A stretch of 64,000 bases of DNA from Pomphorhynchus laevis (taxonomy: Eukaryota; Acanthocephala; Palaeacanthocephala; Echinorhynchida; Pomphorhynchidae), in the NCBI GenBank assembly GCA_012934845.2, contig WNNJ02003515.1, forward strand, positions 62,001 to 126,000. Direction: 5' to 3'. Shown here piece by piece: positions 50,751 to 62,329 of this stretch. The translations under genes were made by a program, and so were the position numbers. Position 1 is the stretch's first letter; each line of letters starts with the position of its first letter. The notes under the pieces were generated by a model. The model had not been told where the DNA came from. It worked only from the letters and a program-made list of their open reading frames with translations, and searched no databases.

Positions 50751-52271
50751 TCACTCTCCGCCATACAGTTGAACAGCTGTGTAAGGACCTAGCAATTCTG
50801 CCATCAGCTGGGCCGACCACCACAATTCCCGTGACTTTCTCTTAGCTGTGTCTTGCACATTGGATTCTAGAATAGTTATGTCAAAGCTGTGGTTATTTTC
50901 AACAGCATGACGAACTGAAGAATCACTGGCGAGTTTTTTTAATTTTATTTGCGACCGTCTCAGGTTCATACGAATGTTCATCTGGCCTGTCGTTTCGCCA
51001 ACATATTGAGCTTGACACTCTCTGCATTGTAGTAGGTAAATGTCCCCGATACTTTTGCAGTTACTAGTCGATCTTATGTGATATTGTAATTGCGTATTCG
51101 TACTCTTGAACGTTGATGCGTTCTTCATATCTTCGCATGTGTAACATCGTTTATCCCCACATGGTGTTGATTTATGTTTCTGTTCATTGGTTATTCCGGG
51201 TAATGTAGATTTTACCAATAGATCTTTGACTTTTAATGGTATATTATATACAATGTTCACATTATTTCCGTCTATATCTAACTTGTTTTTTACGTCACGA
51301 ATTAGTCCGTGTAAATCCTGCCTTATCTTCGACAATGCCGGGTTCCATTCTATTGCAATATATGTTGTTGGCTCTTTTTCTTTTTGTGATCTCAATTCTT
51401 TATATAACAAAGCCCCTCGGTTCATTCGTTTTACCCGGTCGACTGCAGTCTGTATTTGGCGCCGTTTGTATCCTCTGGCTAGAAAATGGGTTCTCATTTT
51501 TTCTATCTCATCAATAAGATCTGACGGTTTCGAACAGATTTTCTTCACCCGTAACATTTCGTTGTATATTAGATTTCTTTTTATGTATGCAGGGTGACAG
51601 CTTGATGCATGTAAGAATACGGGCTTCCATGTCGGTTTATGGTACATTTTTGTTTCTAGTCTGTTTCCATTTTTATAAACCTCTACGTCAAGGAAGTGAA
51701 CGGAAGTCTGTGATGTCTGTTCTATCTTGAAGATCAGTTCGCTCGAAGTGTTCAATTTATGTGCCCATTCGCGCGTTTGGTTTTCACTGTCGCACATCAA
51801 AAAGATATCGTCAACGTACCGAGCGTACATTCTGGGTCTTATTTCGTTATTGAATATTGTAAGTCGTTCAATGTTAGCTACATATAAACTCGCAAAGGTT
51901 GGCGCTACTGGTGTTCCCATTGCACATCCCACACGCTGTACATAGAGTTTCCCGTTGAATTCGAAAAAGTTGTTGAACAGAATTATACGTAGTAGTTTGC
52001 ATATCACATTAATCTTTTTTCCATCATATTTTATTGAACTCAGAAAATCACCGACAGCTAATATTCCGTCTTCTAAAGGTATCGAAGTATACAAAGATTC
52101 TACATCTAGGGTTGTCATTGTACTTCCATTTTTGTCTTCGGTTTGGTCCAATTTTCGTAAAAAATCATCAGTGTTGCTGATATAAGACGGTACATGATTT
52201 AATGCTGGAAGTAATTCGTTATGTGCATATTTTGATATTTTTTTCTGTAGGGGTTCCGTTACTGCTAACAA
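50751..52271 (-). CDS. Penelope RT with GIY-YIG endonuclease, N-terminally truncated, 506 codons
   Basis: Penelope proteins combine a telomerase-like RT and a GIY-YIG nuclease. RT: KISKYAHNELLPALNHVPSY, TLDVESLYTSIPLEDGI, VGCAMGTPVAPTFASLY, YARYVDDIFLM (YVDD box), VHFLDVEVYKNG, CHPAYIKRNLIYNEMLRVKK. Then a Cys pair region STPCGDKRCYTCEDM. GIY-YIG about residues 415-500: DIYLLQCRECQAQYVGETTG, RRSQIKLKK (the usual His of this helix is Arg), RKSRELWWSAQLMAELL. The real start is upstream; the frame opens with a non-ATG codon. One frame change near 52260. Confidence 0.88.
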   Translation of the reverse strand: MLAVTEPLQKKISKYAHNELLPALNHVPSYISNTDDFLRKLDQTEDKNGSTMTTLDVESLYTSIPLEDGILAVGDFLSSIKYDGKKINVICKLLRIILFNNFFEFNGKLYVQRVGCAMGTPVAPTFASLYVANIERLTIFNNEIRPRMYARYVDDIFLMCDSENQTREWAHKLNTSSELIFKIEQTSQTSVHFLDVEVYKNGNRLETKMYHKPTWKPVFLHASSCHPAYIKRNLIYNEMLRVKKICSKPSDLIDEIEKMRTHFLARGYKRRQIQTAVDRVKRMNRGALLYKELRSQKEKEPTTYIAIEWNPALSKIRQDLHGLIRDVKNKLDIDGNNVNIVYNIPLKVKDLLVKSTLPGITNEQKHKSTPCGDKRCYTCEDMKNASTFKSTNTQLQYHIRSTSNCKSIGDIYLLQCRECQAQYVGETTGQMNIRMNLRRSQIKLKKLASDSSVRHAVENNHSFDITILESNVQDTAKRKSRELWWSAQLMAELLGPYTAVQLYGGE

Positions 52272-52396
52272 TAGGACGGCCAGTGCACGGTCTTATTTGT
52301 TTGAGTTTTAGGAAGAAGATAAAATCTGCCCGGTTACATTTATAGACATCGTATCAGAAGCTAATGAACTGGTAAGTTAAACTAAAATACAATATT

Positions 52397-54440
52397 TATT
52401 TAACGTGGCAAATGCGTGCAAAATGCACGCTTACATGACCACTAACAAACAAAAAAAGAACATCAAAAGTCACAGATAGTTAGTTAATTGTTGAAATGAA
52501 ATTGGATTTGGCGTTTGAAGTACGGCATAGATGTTGATTGGCGGATATGAATAGGCACTTGATTCCACAAGAGAGGAGCAGCCACAACGAAGGAGCGGAA
52601 GCCAAAAGAGGTAGAGTAGATTGGGACATGTAAAAGAAGGGAATTACGGGAACGCAGAGCTCAATACACAGTACGAGAATTGTCGAGAAAAGGAAGGTTG
52701 AGAAATGAAGGGGTATGATAAGTTATAAGGCGAAAAGCAATGATAAGACGAATTTGAACACGACAATAAATGGTAGGCCAATCAAGAGAAACAAGATAGT
52801 GGGATGTATGATCAAAACGACGAAGACGGAGGAGAACTCGGACGGCAGCGTTGATGATGCGTTGTAAAGGAAGAAGAGTGGATTTAGGTGAATTGGAAAA
52901 TAGACTAAGACAGTAATCAAGTCTTGAAAAAGAAGAGTAGATATGAGAGTCATACAAGAAGGGAAATCGATCAATCTACGAACTTGACGGAGATTGCGGA
53001 GTATCAAGGTAGATGAGCGTACTTTATTACTAACGAAAGGTTTAAGTGAAAGTCGGTTGTCGAAATGAAAGCCTAGGTAAACGAGATTATCAACGATAGG
53101 AAAAATTGTAGAATTTAATGATACGGAAGGAGGTTCTACGCCGAAGCTTTGAGGTAGGATCCACATAATTTTAGATTTATCAGGATTCAGAGAAAGGCGA
53201 AGGGAAGAAAGATGATTGGAAATTGAGACAAGACAGTCGGAAGCAGAAACACTAAGATCATGAATACGATAAGCAGGTGCGTGAGCATAGATGAGAATGT
53301 CATCAGCATATTGCATAACATGGAAGTTAAATTTATGAGAAATCGTTGACAAGTCACCGAGAAGAAGAGAGAAAAGCATAGGGCCTAATACGGAGCCTTG
53401 TGGAACACCGGTTTGGATGGATGAAGGATAGGAGAAAGAAGAGTTAGAATAGACGCGAAATGTACGGTTTGATAGATATGAAGAAAACCATGATACAGTG
53501 GGTAAAGAGAAACCATAATCATGACGAAGGCGATGGAGAAGAATCGAGTGATCGACGATGTCAAAAGCAAACGATAGATCAAGAGAAACTATGACACTAC
53601 ATAATTTATGATCGCGCGAGATGAGTAAGTCATTATAAACTTTAAGACAGGCAATTTCAGTAGAGTGATTAGAGCGAAAAGCGGCTTGGAAGGGAGGAAA
53701 CAAGTTAGAGGAAAAGAGATATGTATTAACTTGCTTGAGAACGAGACGCTCAAGGAGTTTCGAGAGGGTTGGGAGAAGTGAGATTGGACGGTACGAAGAT
53801 GGTAGTGAGGAGTCGAGAGGTTGCTTTTTGATGAGAGGACGAACAGTGGCGCATTTCCAGATGGAAGGAAATGTACGGCTACGGATGGACGAGTTGAACA
53901 ATGTGGTAGGAAGGGTGAGATAGAGGAGCAGATATTTTTAAGCAAGTGAGTGGGAATTGGGTCAGAAGGAGAGGTTTTATTAGGTAATAACAAAAGAACC
54001 GAAGAAACTTCATCAGACGAAACGGGAAGGTGGAATAGTTCTGGTAGGGAAGTATTTAAAGAGAAGAGTGGGTACAACGGGGCTACGGGTAGTAGGGAAA
54101 GTAAATTAGATAGCTTAGTTTGTAGATAAAAAGAAAATTCATCAGGATTTATATTACAAGAAGTAGATGATCATGAAAGAATTGAGTTTAAGATTTTCCA
54201 ATGAGATTTAGAGTTGGAAGATGACTCAAGTTGATTTCGCCAAAAGATAGTACGTTTAGTACGAATAAGAATGAGATGTGAACGGCGTTGAGAAGAGTAG
54301 GAATCACGAAGATTTGGAGAGAGTGAGTTGGGGGAACGTTTAAGAAAGCGTTTATACATACGAAAAGAGTGACGAAGTCGACGCTTAGAAAGACTACAGT
54401 CAGAATCGAACCAGGGAGCATGGCGCAAGCGCTGAGAGCG
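52397..54440 (-). mobile_element. LINE A copy 3, 5'-truncated (RT half)
   Basis: The minus strand starts in APWFDSDCSLSKRRLRHSFR (the same text as 39345-39540), passes a pre-RT region 54077-53589, then an open RT stretch 53901-52723: PLIKKQPLDSSLPSSYRPIS, VSLDLSFAFDIVDHSILL, QTGVPQGSVLGPMLFSLLL, MQYADDILIYAHAP, YLGFHFDNRLSLKPFV. It ends with LINE C-terminal text and the 3' stem-loop GCGTGCA-AAA-TGCACGC (52414-52430). A few frame changes. Complements copy 1, which has only the other half. Confidence 0.85.
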
Positions 54441-54446
54441 TCGGTC

Positions 54447-54640
54447 TCCGATCCTTCCTCATCGCCGCCTCACTCGCCTGGAATCAGCTCCCTCTCGACG
54501 TCCGCCGCGCCCCCTCCTTTATCACATTCAAACACCTCCTCCGCTCACACCTTCTCGACACCTGATTCACAGTCTTGTTTTGTTGTAGTCATGTAAGCGT
54601 GCGCTGACACGCATTTGTCAAGTTAAAATAAATCCTTTTT
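54447..54640 (+). mobile_element. LINE A 3' end fragment
   Basis: From CGGTCTCCGATCCTTCC to TAAAATAAATCC it is about 95 percent identical by eye to 50336-50533. It is head-to-head with copy 3 at 54440. Stem-loop GCGTG-CGCTGA-CACGC at 54597-54612. Confidence 0.85.
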
Positions 54641-54644
54641 TTAA

Positions 54645-54995
54645 CTGCAGTCAAAATTGTTTTCGATGGCTTTGGTGGTCTCTCTAGCTTATTATCCGTG
54701 AATGATAGACGAGAAACTCGTAGGCATGTGTGGAAATTAATAAAGCCAACTACAAGAATTCCTGTTCACCATCGATTTGCAACCAGGATAATTAACGGAT
54801 GGAATGCACTAAAGTGCATTGATATCTCTAGTAGAATATCTAGTGATGCTATCAAGAAAGACATCGAAGCCGAAAGAAGGAATTTGCAACTACCATTTGA
54901 TTGAATTTTTTGTTGATGTTTTTTATTTTATTTTATAATGTTTTGTAAGCGACACGAGCTTGTAGCTCATTTGCTTCTGTTTGTTATAATAATAA
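54645..54995 (+). mobile_element. CR1/L2-like LINE 3' end fragment
   Basis: Reads KLIKPTTRIPVHHRFATRII and NGWNALKCIDIS to a stop at 54904, then a 3' UTR with GTAAGCGACACGAGCT-TGT-AGCTC (stem at 54956-54968), ATTTGC and an ATAATAATAAA tail. Short, so the parent subfamily is uncertain. Confidence 0.75.
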
Positions 54996-54999
54996 ATAC

Positions 55000-56490
55000 A
55001 CATTTGAGACTTAAATTAAATACACAATATTTAAAAACGCATAATCAACTGAATCAGTGATCAGTCTCAAATTGAATCAACGACAAATCACTCGAATCAA
55101 CGACGTTTTTGTGAACAAACAATGAAATCGGTGAAAACTCGCAAAAAACAGACAGACGATGGCTACGTTCAGTTGGAAGTTGGATGCGACAAGCAGGGAT
55201 GCGATGTTTGGACACTCTTAAAGGTGAAAAAATTGACGTTGCGAGATACAAAAGTAAACATTTTATTTGTGGTTATTGCGTGTGTAACGACGCACGATTG
55301 GATAAAACTGAACCTGTCGAGGAGAAAGGCGATGAGTCGGCGCCGGCTCTTCATGTTATTGCACAGCGTCAAGAAAGGATATCCCACTGCAATTCACAAC
55401 AGCGTTAAGAAATTGTTATTGCACAGCGTCAAGAAAGGATCTCCCACTGCAATTCACAACAGCCTCCACCAGCATTTGATCAGACTTTTCAAACTTCACC
55501 TGAAAAATGTGTAGATCTAGACAAGAACACTCTGAGCTACGAAGAGAAAACACCTGATTTCACAAATTCGTTTGTCTCTGTAACATCATGTAGCAGACCT
55601 CCGAGTTCTTTACAATCAACTGACCTGCCACTTAAATCTACAAATTCTTACTCCAATTTAATCTCCCTAAATAACTCATTAACTGCCCCTATCCGACGGA
55701 CCTATGATAGATCACAGTGTCTAATCATAGCTAATATAAAGGAATCATTTGCTACTAACAACCATTTACGTGTACAGCATGACGTCAAAGCTGTACAATC
55801 CTTCTTCTCTGAGCTATTACACACCTGTTCCCCTACTGAGCTGCAGCAATTCAGAGTTCTCCACCTTTATAGACTGGGGAAAATAATATCAAATAACAGT
55901 CCAAGCCTTCTAAAGGTCATATTAGCAACGCCCGATATGTGTACATTATCTTTAAAATACGGTTATCATCTTGCAGGTACTGGATTGATCCTTCGCAGAG
56001 ATCTTTCGATCGAGGACAGAACTCGACTCAAACAAGCAAAGAGCGAACTTATTAACAGAGTAGCTAACGGTGAAAGTAACCTCACCGTCATAAATTTTCG
56101 TGTAGTGCGACGCAGGACTTCAACTCGTTTCTGGATTCGTTCTATTGGCGACGGTGGAAACATCGGGGAGCTGGGAAGTCTTTGTGTCGCAACGAAACTA
56201 CCCAAGAAGTGACTGTAAATGTCGATAAGAGATACGAGTATTCCGACCCAGTACACTCCACACATGCCTTCCGGGTCTTATATTCTTAAGTCTCATTAAT
56301 AAAATGGACGAAGTTCTCACTCTGGTTAACAGCACCTCATTTGAAATACTTGTTTTTACAGAGTCGTGGTTAAAACCTCACATCACATATTCAGAAATTT
56401 CCATCAATGGGTACGTCATAATCCGAGCAGATAGGCAAATTTGCCGTGGTAGCAGAGTGAACATATATGCTAGAGGAGTTCTTACAACTC
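55000..56490 (+). mobile_element. LINE B copy 2, 5' half
   Basis: 5' UTR with two GAATCAACGAC words. ORF1 starts at ATG 55122: LEVGCDKQGCDVWTLL then, in another frame, KHFICGYC (zinc motif). A 60-bp tandem duplication at 55355-55474 (period 60, unit start GTTATTGCACAGCG). RSQCLIIANIKES, LHLYRLGK, LLKVILATP, GTGLILRRDLSIEDR and GESNLTVINFRVVRRR near 56100. ORF2 begins near 56304 (STSFEILVFTESWLKPHI, YVIIRADR) and is cut by the RTE at 56490. Confidence 0.82.
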
Positions 56491-59400
56491 CGCCAATGCC
56501 AGGATGAAAAAGTTCTTCCATTAACTCCGCCAATGCCGGTCCCAAGCCCGGATGAAAAAGGAGGATGGTTGAGGCTAGGAAGGGCATCCACTCGTAAAAA
56601 TTCTGCTCCAACCACAAACAAAATGAAAAGTCTACAAACCTCAAGCTACGTTACTAGGGCGTCCCCTGCAAGAGACGCGTGCCATATCCCGCATGACGTG
56701 ACAAATATCAAAGGCTTACCGACTCACGGACGAAGTCGGATAAAGAAGCAAGTCCAACCTCGAAACCTACGTCTAATGTCACTAAACATTGGTACACTAA
56801 CCGGAAAAAGCAGAGAATTAGCTGCCAACCTCAAACAACGCAATGTCGATATTGCAGTTGTTCAGGAAACTAAATGGAAAGGTTACAAAGCGAAAGAGAT
56901 CGGCGATGGGTATAATCTTTATTACCACGGCACTATTTAAGAACGAAATGGAGTCGGGATCATATTATCTGAGCACTTGCAACAATCTATTACAGCGATA
57001 CAACGAATCTCAGACCGCATTATGTTAACCGCGTTAGTTATCAAAACACGCAGAGTAGTAATAATCTCAGCATATGCTCCTCAACAAGCTTGCTCCGACG
57101 AAGAAAAGGACGATTTTTGGCAAAGACTCAGTGACGCGACTCAATCTGTCAAGGAAGATGAAATTGTCTTCGTTGGAACATCCTTCGTTCCAACGAAACC
57201 ACGGTGGCCTAAGTATCGGAACTCTAAATGAAGATGGAGCAAGGATCCTTGACTGGGCGCAAGCACAAGACCTTGCACTGTGCAATACTTTCTTCGCCAA
57301 ACTAAACTCTCACCTAGTCACGTACTCCAGTGGAAACCACAAGACGCAGATCGATTTTTGGGCATGCCGCCGAACCGATCTTAAACTAGTCAAGAACACC
57401 AAAGTGATTCCCTTCGAACCAGTTGCTAGTCAACACCTCCCACTGGTAATGGATACCCTAATACCAACGCCAATTAACAGACTCCCAACGACTAAACATG
57501 CGCATATTAAGTGGTGGAAACATCGAGAATGCGGAGATAAACTAACCCCTGCTCTCCATTTGGCTATCCAGACCACACCATTAACAGAGGATGTAAACGA
57601 GTGTTGGGAATTTGCCTTCCGAAATATACCAATGCAGCGCAACCAATCCTCGGTTTCACCAAGTCAGGTCGAAAGTTTATTGACAAACAAACGTGGTTCT
57701 GGAATGAGGAGGTCCAACAAGCTGTACGAGATAAAAAAGACGCATATAAAAAGTGGAAACTGTCGCAGCTCTCAGACGATAAAGAACGTTGCCGTATACA
57801 AAATAGGATTGCAAAAACGAAAGTGGCAGAGAGCAAAAATAATTACATCGCAGACCTGTACAATAATCTAGAGTCCCCCGAAGGTGAATGTGATATATAC
57901 CGCCTTGCAAGGTCTCGATCAAATGCCGCCAAAGACATCATTCACTTTGCCCAAATCAAGAGTAAAGATGGAAATATACTGCGAGATTATAGAGAAATTC
58001 AGGACAGATGGCGCGAACATTACAACGAAATATGTAACATAGAATTCCCCCATCCTGATCTACCTATGGGTATATGCACCTCTGGACCAGTCCCGGAGAT
58101 CACAACCGCAGAAGTAGCTGAGTCAGTAAGAAAGATGAAAAACGGAAAAGCTACTGGACCAGATGGAATTCCCGGCGAGGTTTGGAAACTCACCGGACTT
58201 GCGGGCATAGCTTTTCTCACGCATCTTTTCAACAAAATAGTTCTACAGCACGAAATACCTAAAGCATGGAAAAGCTCGTTTACAACCCCCCATCTGGAAA
58301 CAGAAGGGTGACATTGCTAGCTGTAGCTATTATCGCCCTATTCGGTTATTATCCCACACAATGAAAATCTGTGAGCATGTCCTGGACAAAAGACTAAGGG
58401 TTCTGACTAATATCGCCGTTAACCAGTGTGGCTTTGTCAAAAATGTATCAACCACAGATGCCATACAAGCAGCAAGGATATTGATGGAAAAACACCGAGA
58501 AAAGCAGCAGAGTTTACATATGGCCTTCCTTGATTTGGAGAAGGCTTTTGATCGGGTGCCACATTCTCTTATCTGGTACTCCATGCGACAACACGGTGTC
58601 CTAGAGGAGTACGTTGACTGGATTAAACTGATGTACTCGGACACAACCAGCATAGTACGCTGCGCTACCAACGATTCTCAACCATATCAGATCACGGTTG
58701 GCGTACATCAGGGCAGTAGCCTGTCACCCCTGCTATTTATCTTATGTATGGATACGATTACTTATAAACTGTACAACGATGTCCCGTAGACTCTCTTATA
58801 TGTAGACGATGTTATGCTTGCTACCCAAACACGCGAAAATCTGAAACAGCAAGTCCAAAACTGGTCTGATCGCCTATCACAATACGGGCTGCGGCTGAAC
58901 ATTGGTAAAACTGCGTATCTTGAGTTGGGATATCAAACACTTGGCTCCATCGAGATCAACGGGCAGCCACTCGAAAAGTGTACTACCTTCAAATACCTGG
59001 GGTCCTACCTCTAATCGGATGGTACTATAAATAAAGATGTGAAGGGGCGCCTTAACGCAGCTTGACTAAAATGGCGAAGCCTTTCAGGAATATTATGTGA
59101 CCGACGAATGCCACTAAAGCTTAAAGCCAAAATCTACAAAACAGTTGTGAGACCGGTTGCATTGTACGCCACAGAATGCTGGCCATCAAATTTAGACGCC
59201 AAAAGAAAATTGCACACCATGGAGATGAATATGCTGCGCTGGTCCTATGGAGTAACACGCCTAGATAAGATTCCGAATACCAACATCCGCCATTTTTCGG
59301 TGTAACGCAAATAACTCAAGGCGAGGGAACATCGACTACGAAGGTTCGGACACATTCACAGAGCTGACAAAACAGCAGTATGCCGAGCCGAGCCAATCGT

Positions 59401-59575
59401 TCAAGGCGTACGACCTCGTGGCCGCCCTAAGAAAAGATGGATGGATACAATCCATGAAGATCTGAATATATGTGACCTAGCGCCAGCTCTAGCACAAAAC
59501 CGAGAAGTATGGAGAAGACTTATCAAAGCCGCCGACCCTAGCCTGCCAGGAAAAGGCGAAGAATAAGAAACAGAG
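56491..59575 (+). mobile_element. RTE LINE copy 2, full length but decayed, in LINE B
   Basis: Flanked by an 18-bp direct repeat GAGGAGTTCTTACAACTC (56473-56490) and GAGGAGTACTTACAACTC (59576-59593), one mismatch. 5' end words CTCCGCCAATGCC occur twice, then GGTCCCAAGCCCGGATG. Endonuclease: SLNIGTLTGKSRELAAN, QETKWKGYKAKEIGDG, KTQIDFWACRR. RT: HEIPKAWKSS, AFLDLEKAFDRVPHSLIW, VHQGSSLSPLLFIL, then YVDDVML where the whole copy has YADD. About eight frame changes or stops, so inactive and older than 31334-34514. Confidence 0.9.
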
Positions 59576-62250
59576 GAGGAGTACTTACAACTCGTGTTAT
59601 GTCAATTGAGTGCGATGAATCAAGTCTTTGTGAATACGCTTGGGATTCTGTAACAGACCATAAAAACATATTTTTCTCTCTAGGTGTATTATATCGCACC
59701 CCATTCGCTCCAAACGGGTCGATTATATCCTCAATAACTGAAAATGCATTCAAGGGTCAAAAAGTTATTTTATTAGGAGACTTTAACATGCTGCGAATTG
59801 ATTGGATAGATTACGTTCCTCTTCCTGGATGTGATCCCGAATCATTACTGCTTTTAAACACGATAAATGATCTACATTTGTCTAACATGTTCACAGGGAT
59901 ACTCGTCACATGGGTACTAACATCTCAATTCTTGACCTCTGCTTTTCGAGTGAAACGTATCTGATAAAACACGTCAAATACGGACCTCCGCTAGGATCAA
60001 GCGATCACTCTACTATCTCAATAGAATTTAACGCACTCGGACCATATGCCGAAACGGTTAAAACGTCGAATCCTTTTAAGATCGACTATGATGTCGTGCG
60101 CAGTATAATTTCCTGTATGTATTGGCCCGACCCATCGAAAGCAGGCATTCAAGAAGCTTGGGATCACTTTAAGACCACATTACATTGTGCTCTCGACTAT
60201 TTTGATCCGATACGTCAGAATCGTACACGAAAACTACATCCGAAATAGTTAGATGCGGAATTGCTTGCTCTAATCAGACACAGTGATAGATGTTTCCATG
60301 CGTACAAAAAAGGGAACTTTCTTTTGAACACTACCGTCATTGCAGAAATACGGTTTCTATTCCGAAAAAAACAAACAGAAATAATGCAGTTTCATCTCAA
60401 ATATATGCTGGTCCACTTATAACAATCCTTGGGTGGCTTTCAAAAGCATACTTTCACGTCCTATACACTCGACAGATTGTTCATACCTATTGGCCGACAA
60501 TGGGTTAATCTTGACCTCCCCAACTGATGTAGCGCCTCATTTTATGGACTATTTCGCTATCAAAGAAGATAGTGTCGATCCCCGATAGTATAATCCAAAC
60601 TAAACGAAATGTACTTCTACCAAGAGTAGTCATATCTAACATTGAATTTAGCGATGAAGAGGTACTGCACGAGCTACTTAAATTTCCCAGCAACGCCGCG
60701 TCAGATCCTGACTATATACTTTCAATACTCTTAAAGGAATTGGCCCATGCAATATACGTTCCCTTAGCTTCTATTTTTAGAAGTTCACTAAACACAGGTT
60801 ATCTACTATCTGATTGGACTAAGGCTATTGTACGTCCAATTTTCAAGAAAGGGGAGAAATCCCAGGTTTCCAACTACCGCCCCATAAGTCTTACATATGT
60901 AGCTTGTAAGGTATTAGAAAAATTGATTCTTCGTCACTTTAACGCTTTCGTTGAAACTAACAATCGCCTCATCCCCCGTCAGCATGGATTTAGGCCAAAT
61001 CCCTCAACGGTAACGAACCTTGTAAAAGCGAGAGCAAGCTGGGTGGATTCGATGAGGAGTGGTTCCAAAGTAGATGTGATATTTATAGACTTATCGAAAG
61101 CATTCGATAGAGTTATTCCCAATTTGCTAGTAAACAAATTATCTAACATTGGTGTACGGGGCTCTTTGTTACGCTGGATTCAATCATTCGTAAGCAACCG
61201 CTCGTTTGCAGTACGCATAAGCCATTATCTTTCTGGTTACTCAATGATGACGACAGGCGTCTCGCAGAGATCGGCTATTAGTCCGACTCTCTTTAATATA
61301 TATGTAAATGATATTACAAACAACTTAACGTCGGGATGTGTTACCTACGCAGATGATATTAAGGTTTGGGGGCGAATCATTGATGATTCCGATGTTAGCG
61401 CTCTTCAAAAAGAACTGGATTCCATAAATAAATGGTGTATATCTAATTGGCTGATGATAAATGCGACTAAATGTAGACATATACGGATCGGCTCCCCAGA
61501 CATTCGTTGCTCTTATAAAATTAGAAACATGTCGATTGATTCTACAGATAAAATCGATGATTTAGGGGTATCTACGCTTAATACGCTCGATATGAGCGCT
61601 CACGTAAATAAAGTTTCGGCCAATTGCCGTCGTACTATTGGCATCATTAGACGATCTTTTGGATCACTAGAGGCATGTAGCTTCAGAATAATATACAAGG
61701 CCCTCATCGAATCTCGAATGCTATACGCATCTCCCGAAGCGTATCCACATCTGTGCAAGAACATTGTGGCTTACGAATCAATTCTCCGGTCGGCTACTCG
61801 TCTTGTTCCCACTGTCAAAGACCTGCCGTTTGACCAGAAGTTAGAAATCCTAGGTGTTTCAACGGTTTGTGAAAGTTTGGTAAAAGCTGATCTTATGCTT
61901 GTATGGAGGGCAATTTTATCGCCCACTCATCCCCTCAACTTCATGTTTTGCCTACGCAACTCCGAGAAATTACGTGGACATCGACTAACGCTCAAACATC
62001 GTAGAAAAGTCCATCGACACTATCAGGATATCAGAGATCGAGTAATAAATAGTTGGAACAGACTCCCGTCATCTGCAATTGAATGCCGGAACATCCGAGA
62101 ATTTCGGCGTGCGCTGAATAGTGTATCGCTCTCATAGGAAGTCGAACCTGATTTGGATTTTTTTGTTTTACTGGCATTGTACTTTTTTACATTGAGATCC
62201 AGCCAAACGAGCCACCGCTCATCGGCTGTTGTATACTAATTTTTTTAATA
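59576..62250 (+). mobile_element. LINE B copy 2, 3' half with long open RT
   Basis: Continues the endonuclease (LGVLYRTPFAPNGS, ILLGDFNMLRIDW, PLGSSDHSTISI at 60000), then an RT frame open for 521 codons at 60572-62137: VRPIFKKGEKSQVSNYRPIS, HGFRPNPSTVTNLVKARASW, VIFIDLSKAFDRVIPN, YADDIKVWGRI, IDDLGVSTLNTLDM, LRGHRLTLKHRRKVHRHY, INSWNRLPSSAIE. 3' UTR with stem-loop GAGC-CACC-GCTC (62209-62220). A few breaks lie in the endonuclease and linker; the RT is whole. Confidence 0.85.
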
Positions 62251-62329
62251 CAACAATATTTATTAGAATATTTTTACAATTGTGTAGGTTCCTTTAAAAA
62301 GACCTCAAACAAGTCTGTGTTAAAAAACA

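Larger units (their letters stand above)
50536..52392 (-). mobile_element. Penelope-like element Z (C-terminal GIY-YIG type)
   Basis: Lies between the tails of two LINE A copies. Its 3' side (50536-50740) holds the terminal repeat with a hammerhead-like hairpin (50623-50646). The coding part is 50751-52271, plus a short upstream stretch to 52390 with FYLLPK and TGRPIVSSNGTPT in other frames. It is 5'-truncated. Confidence 0.88.
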
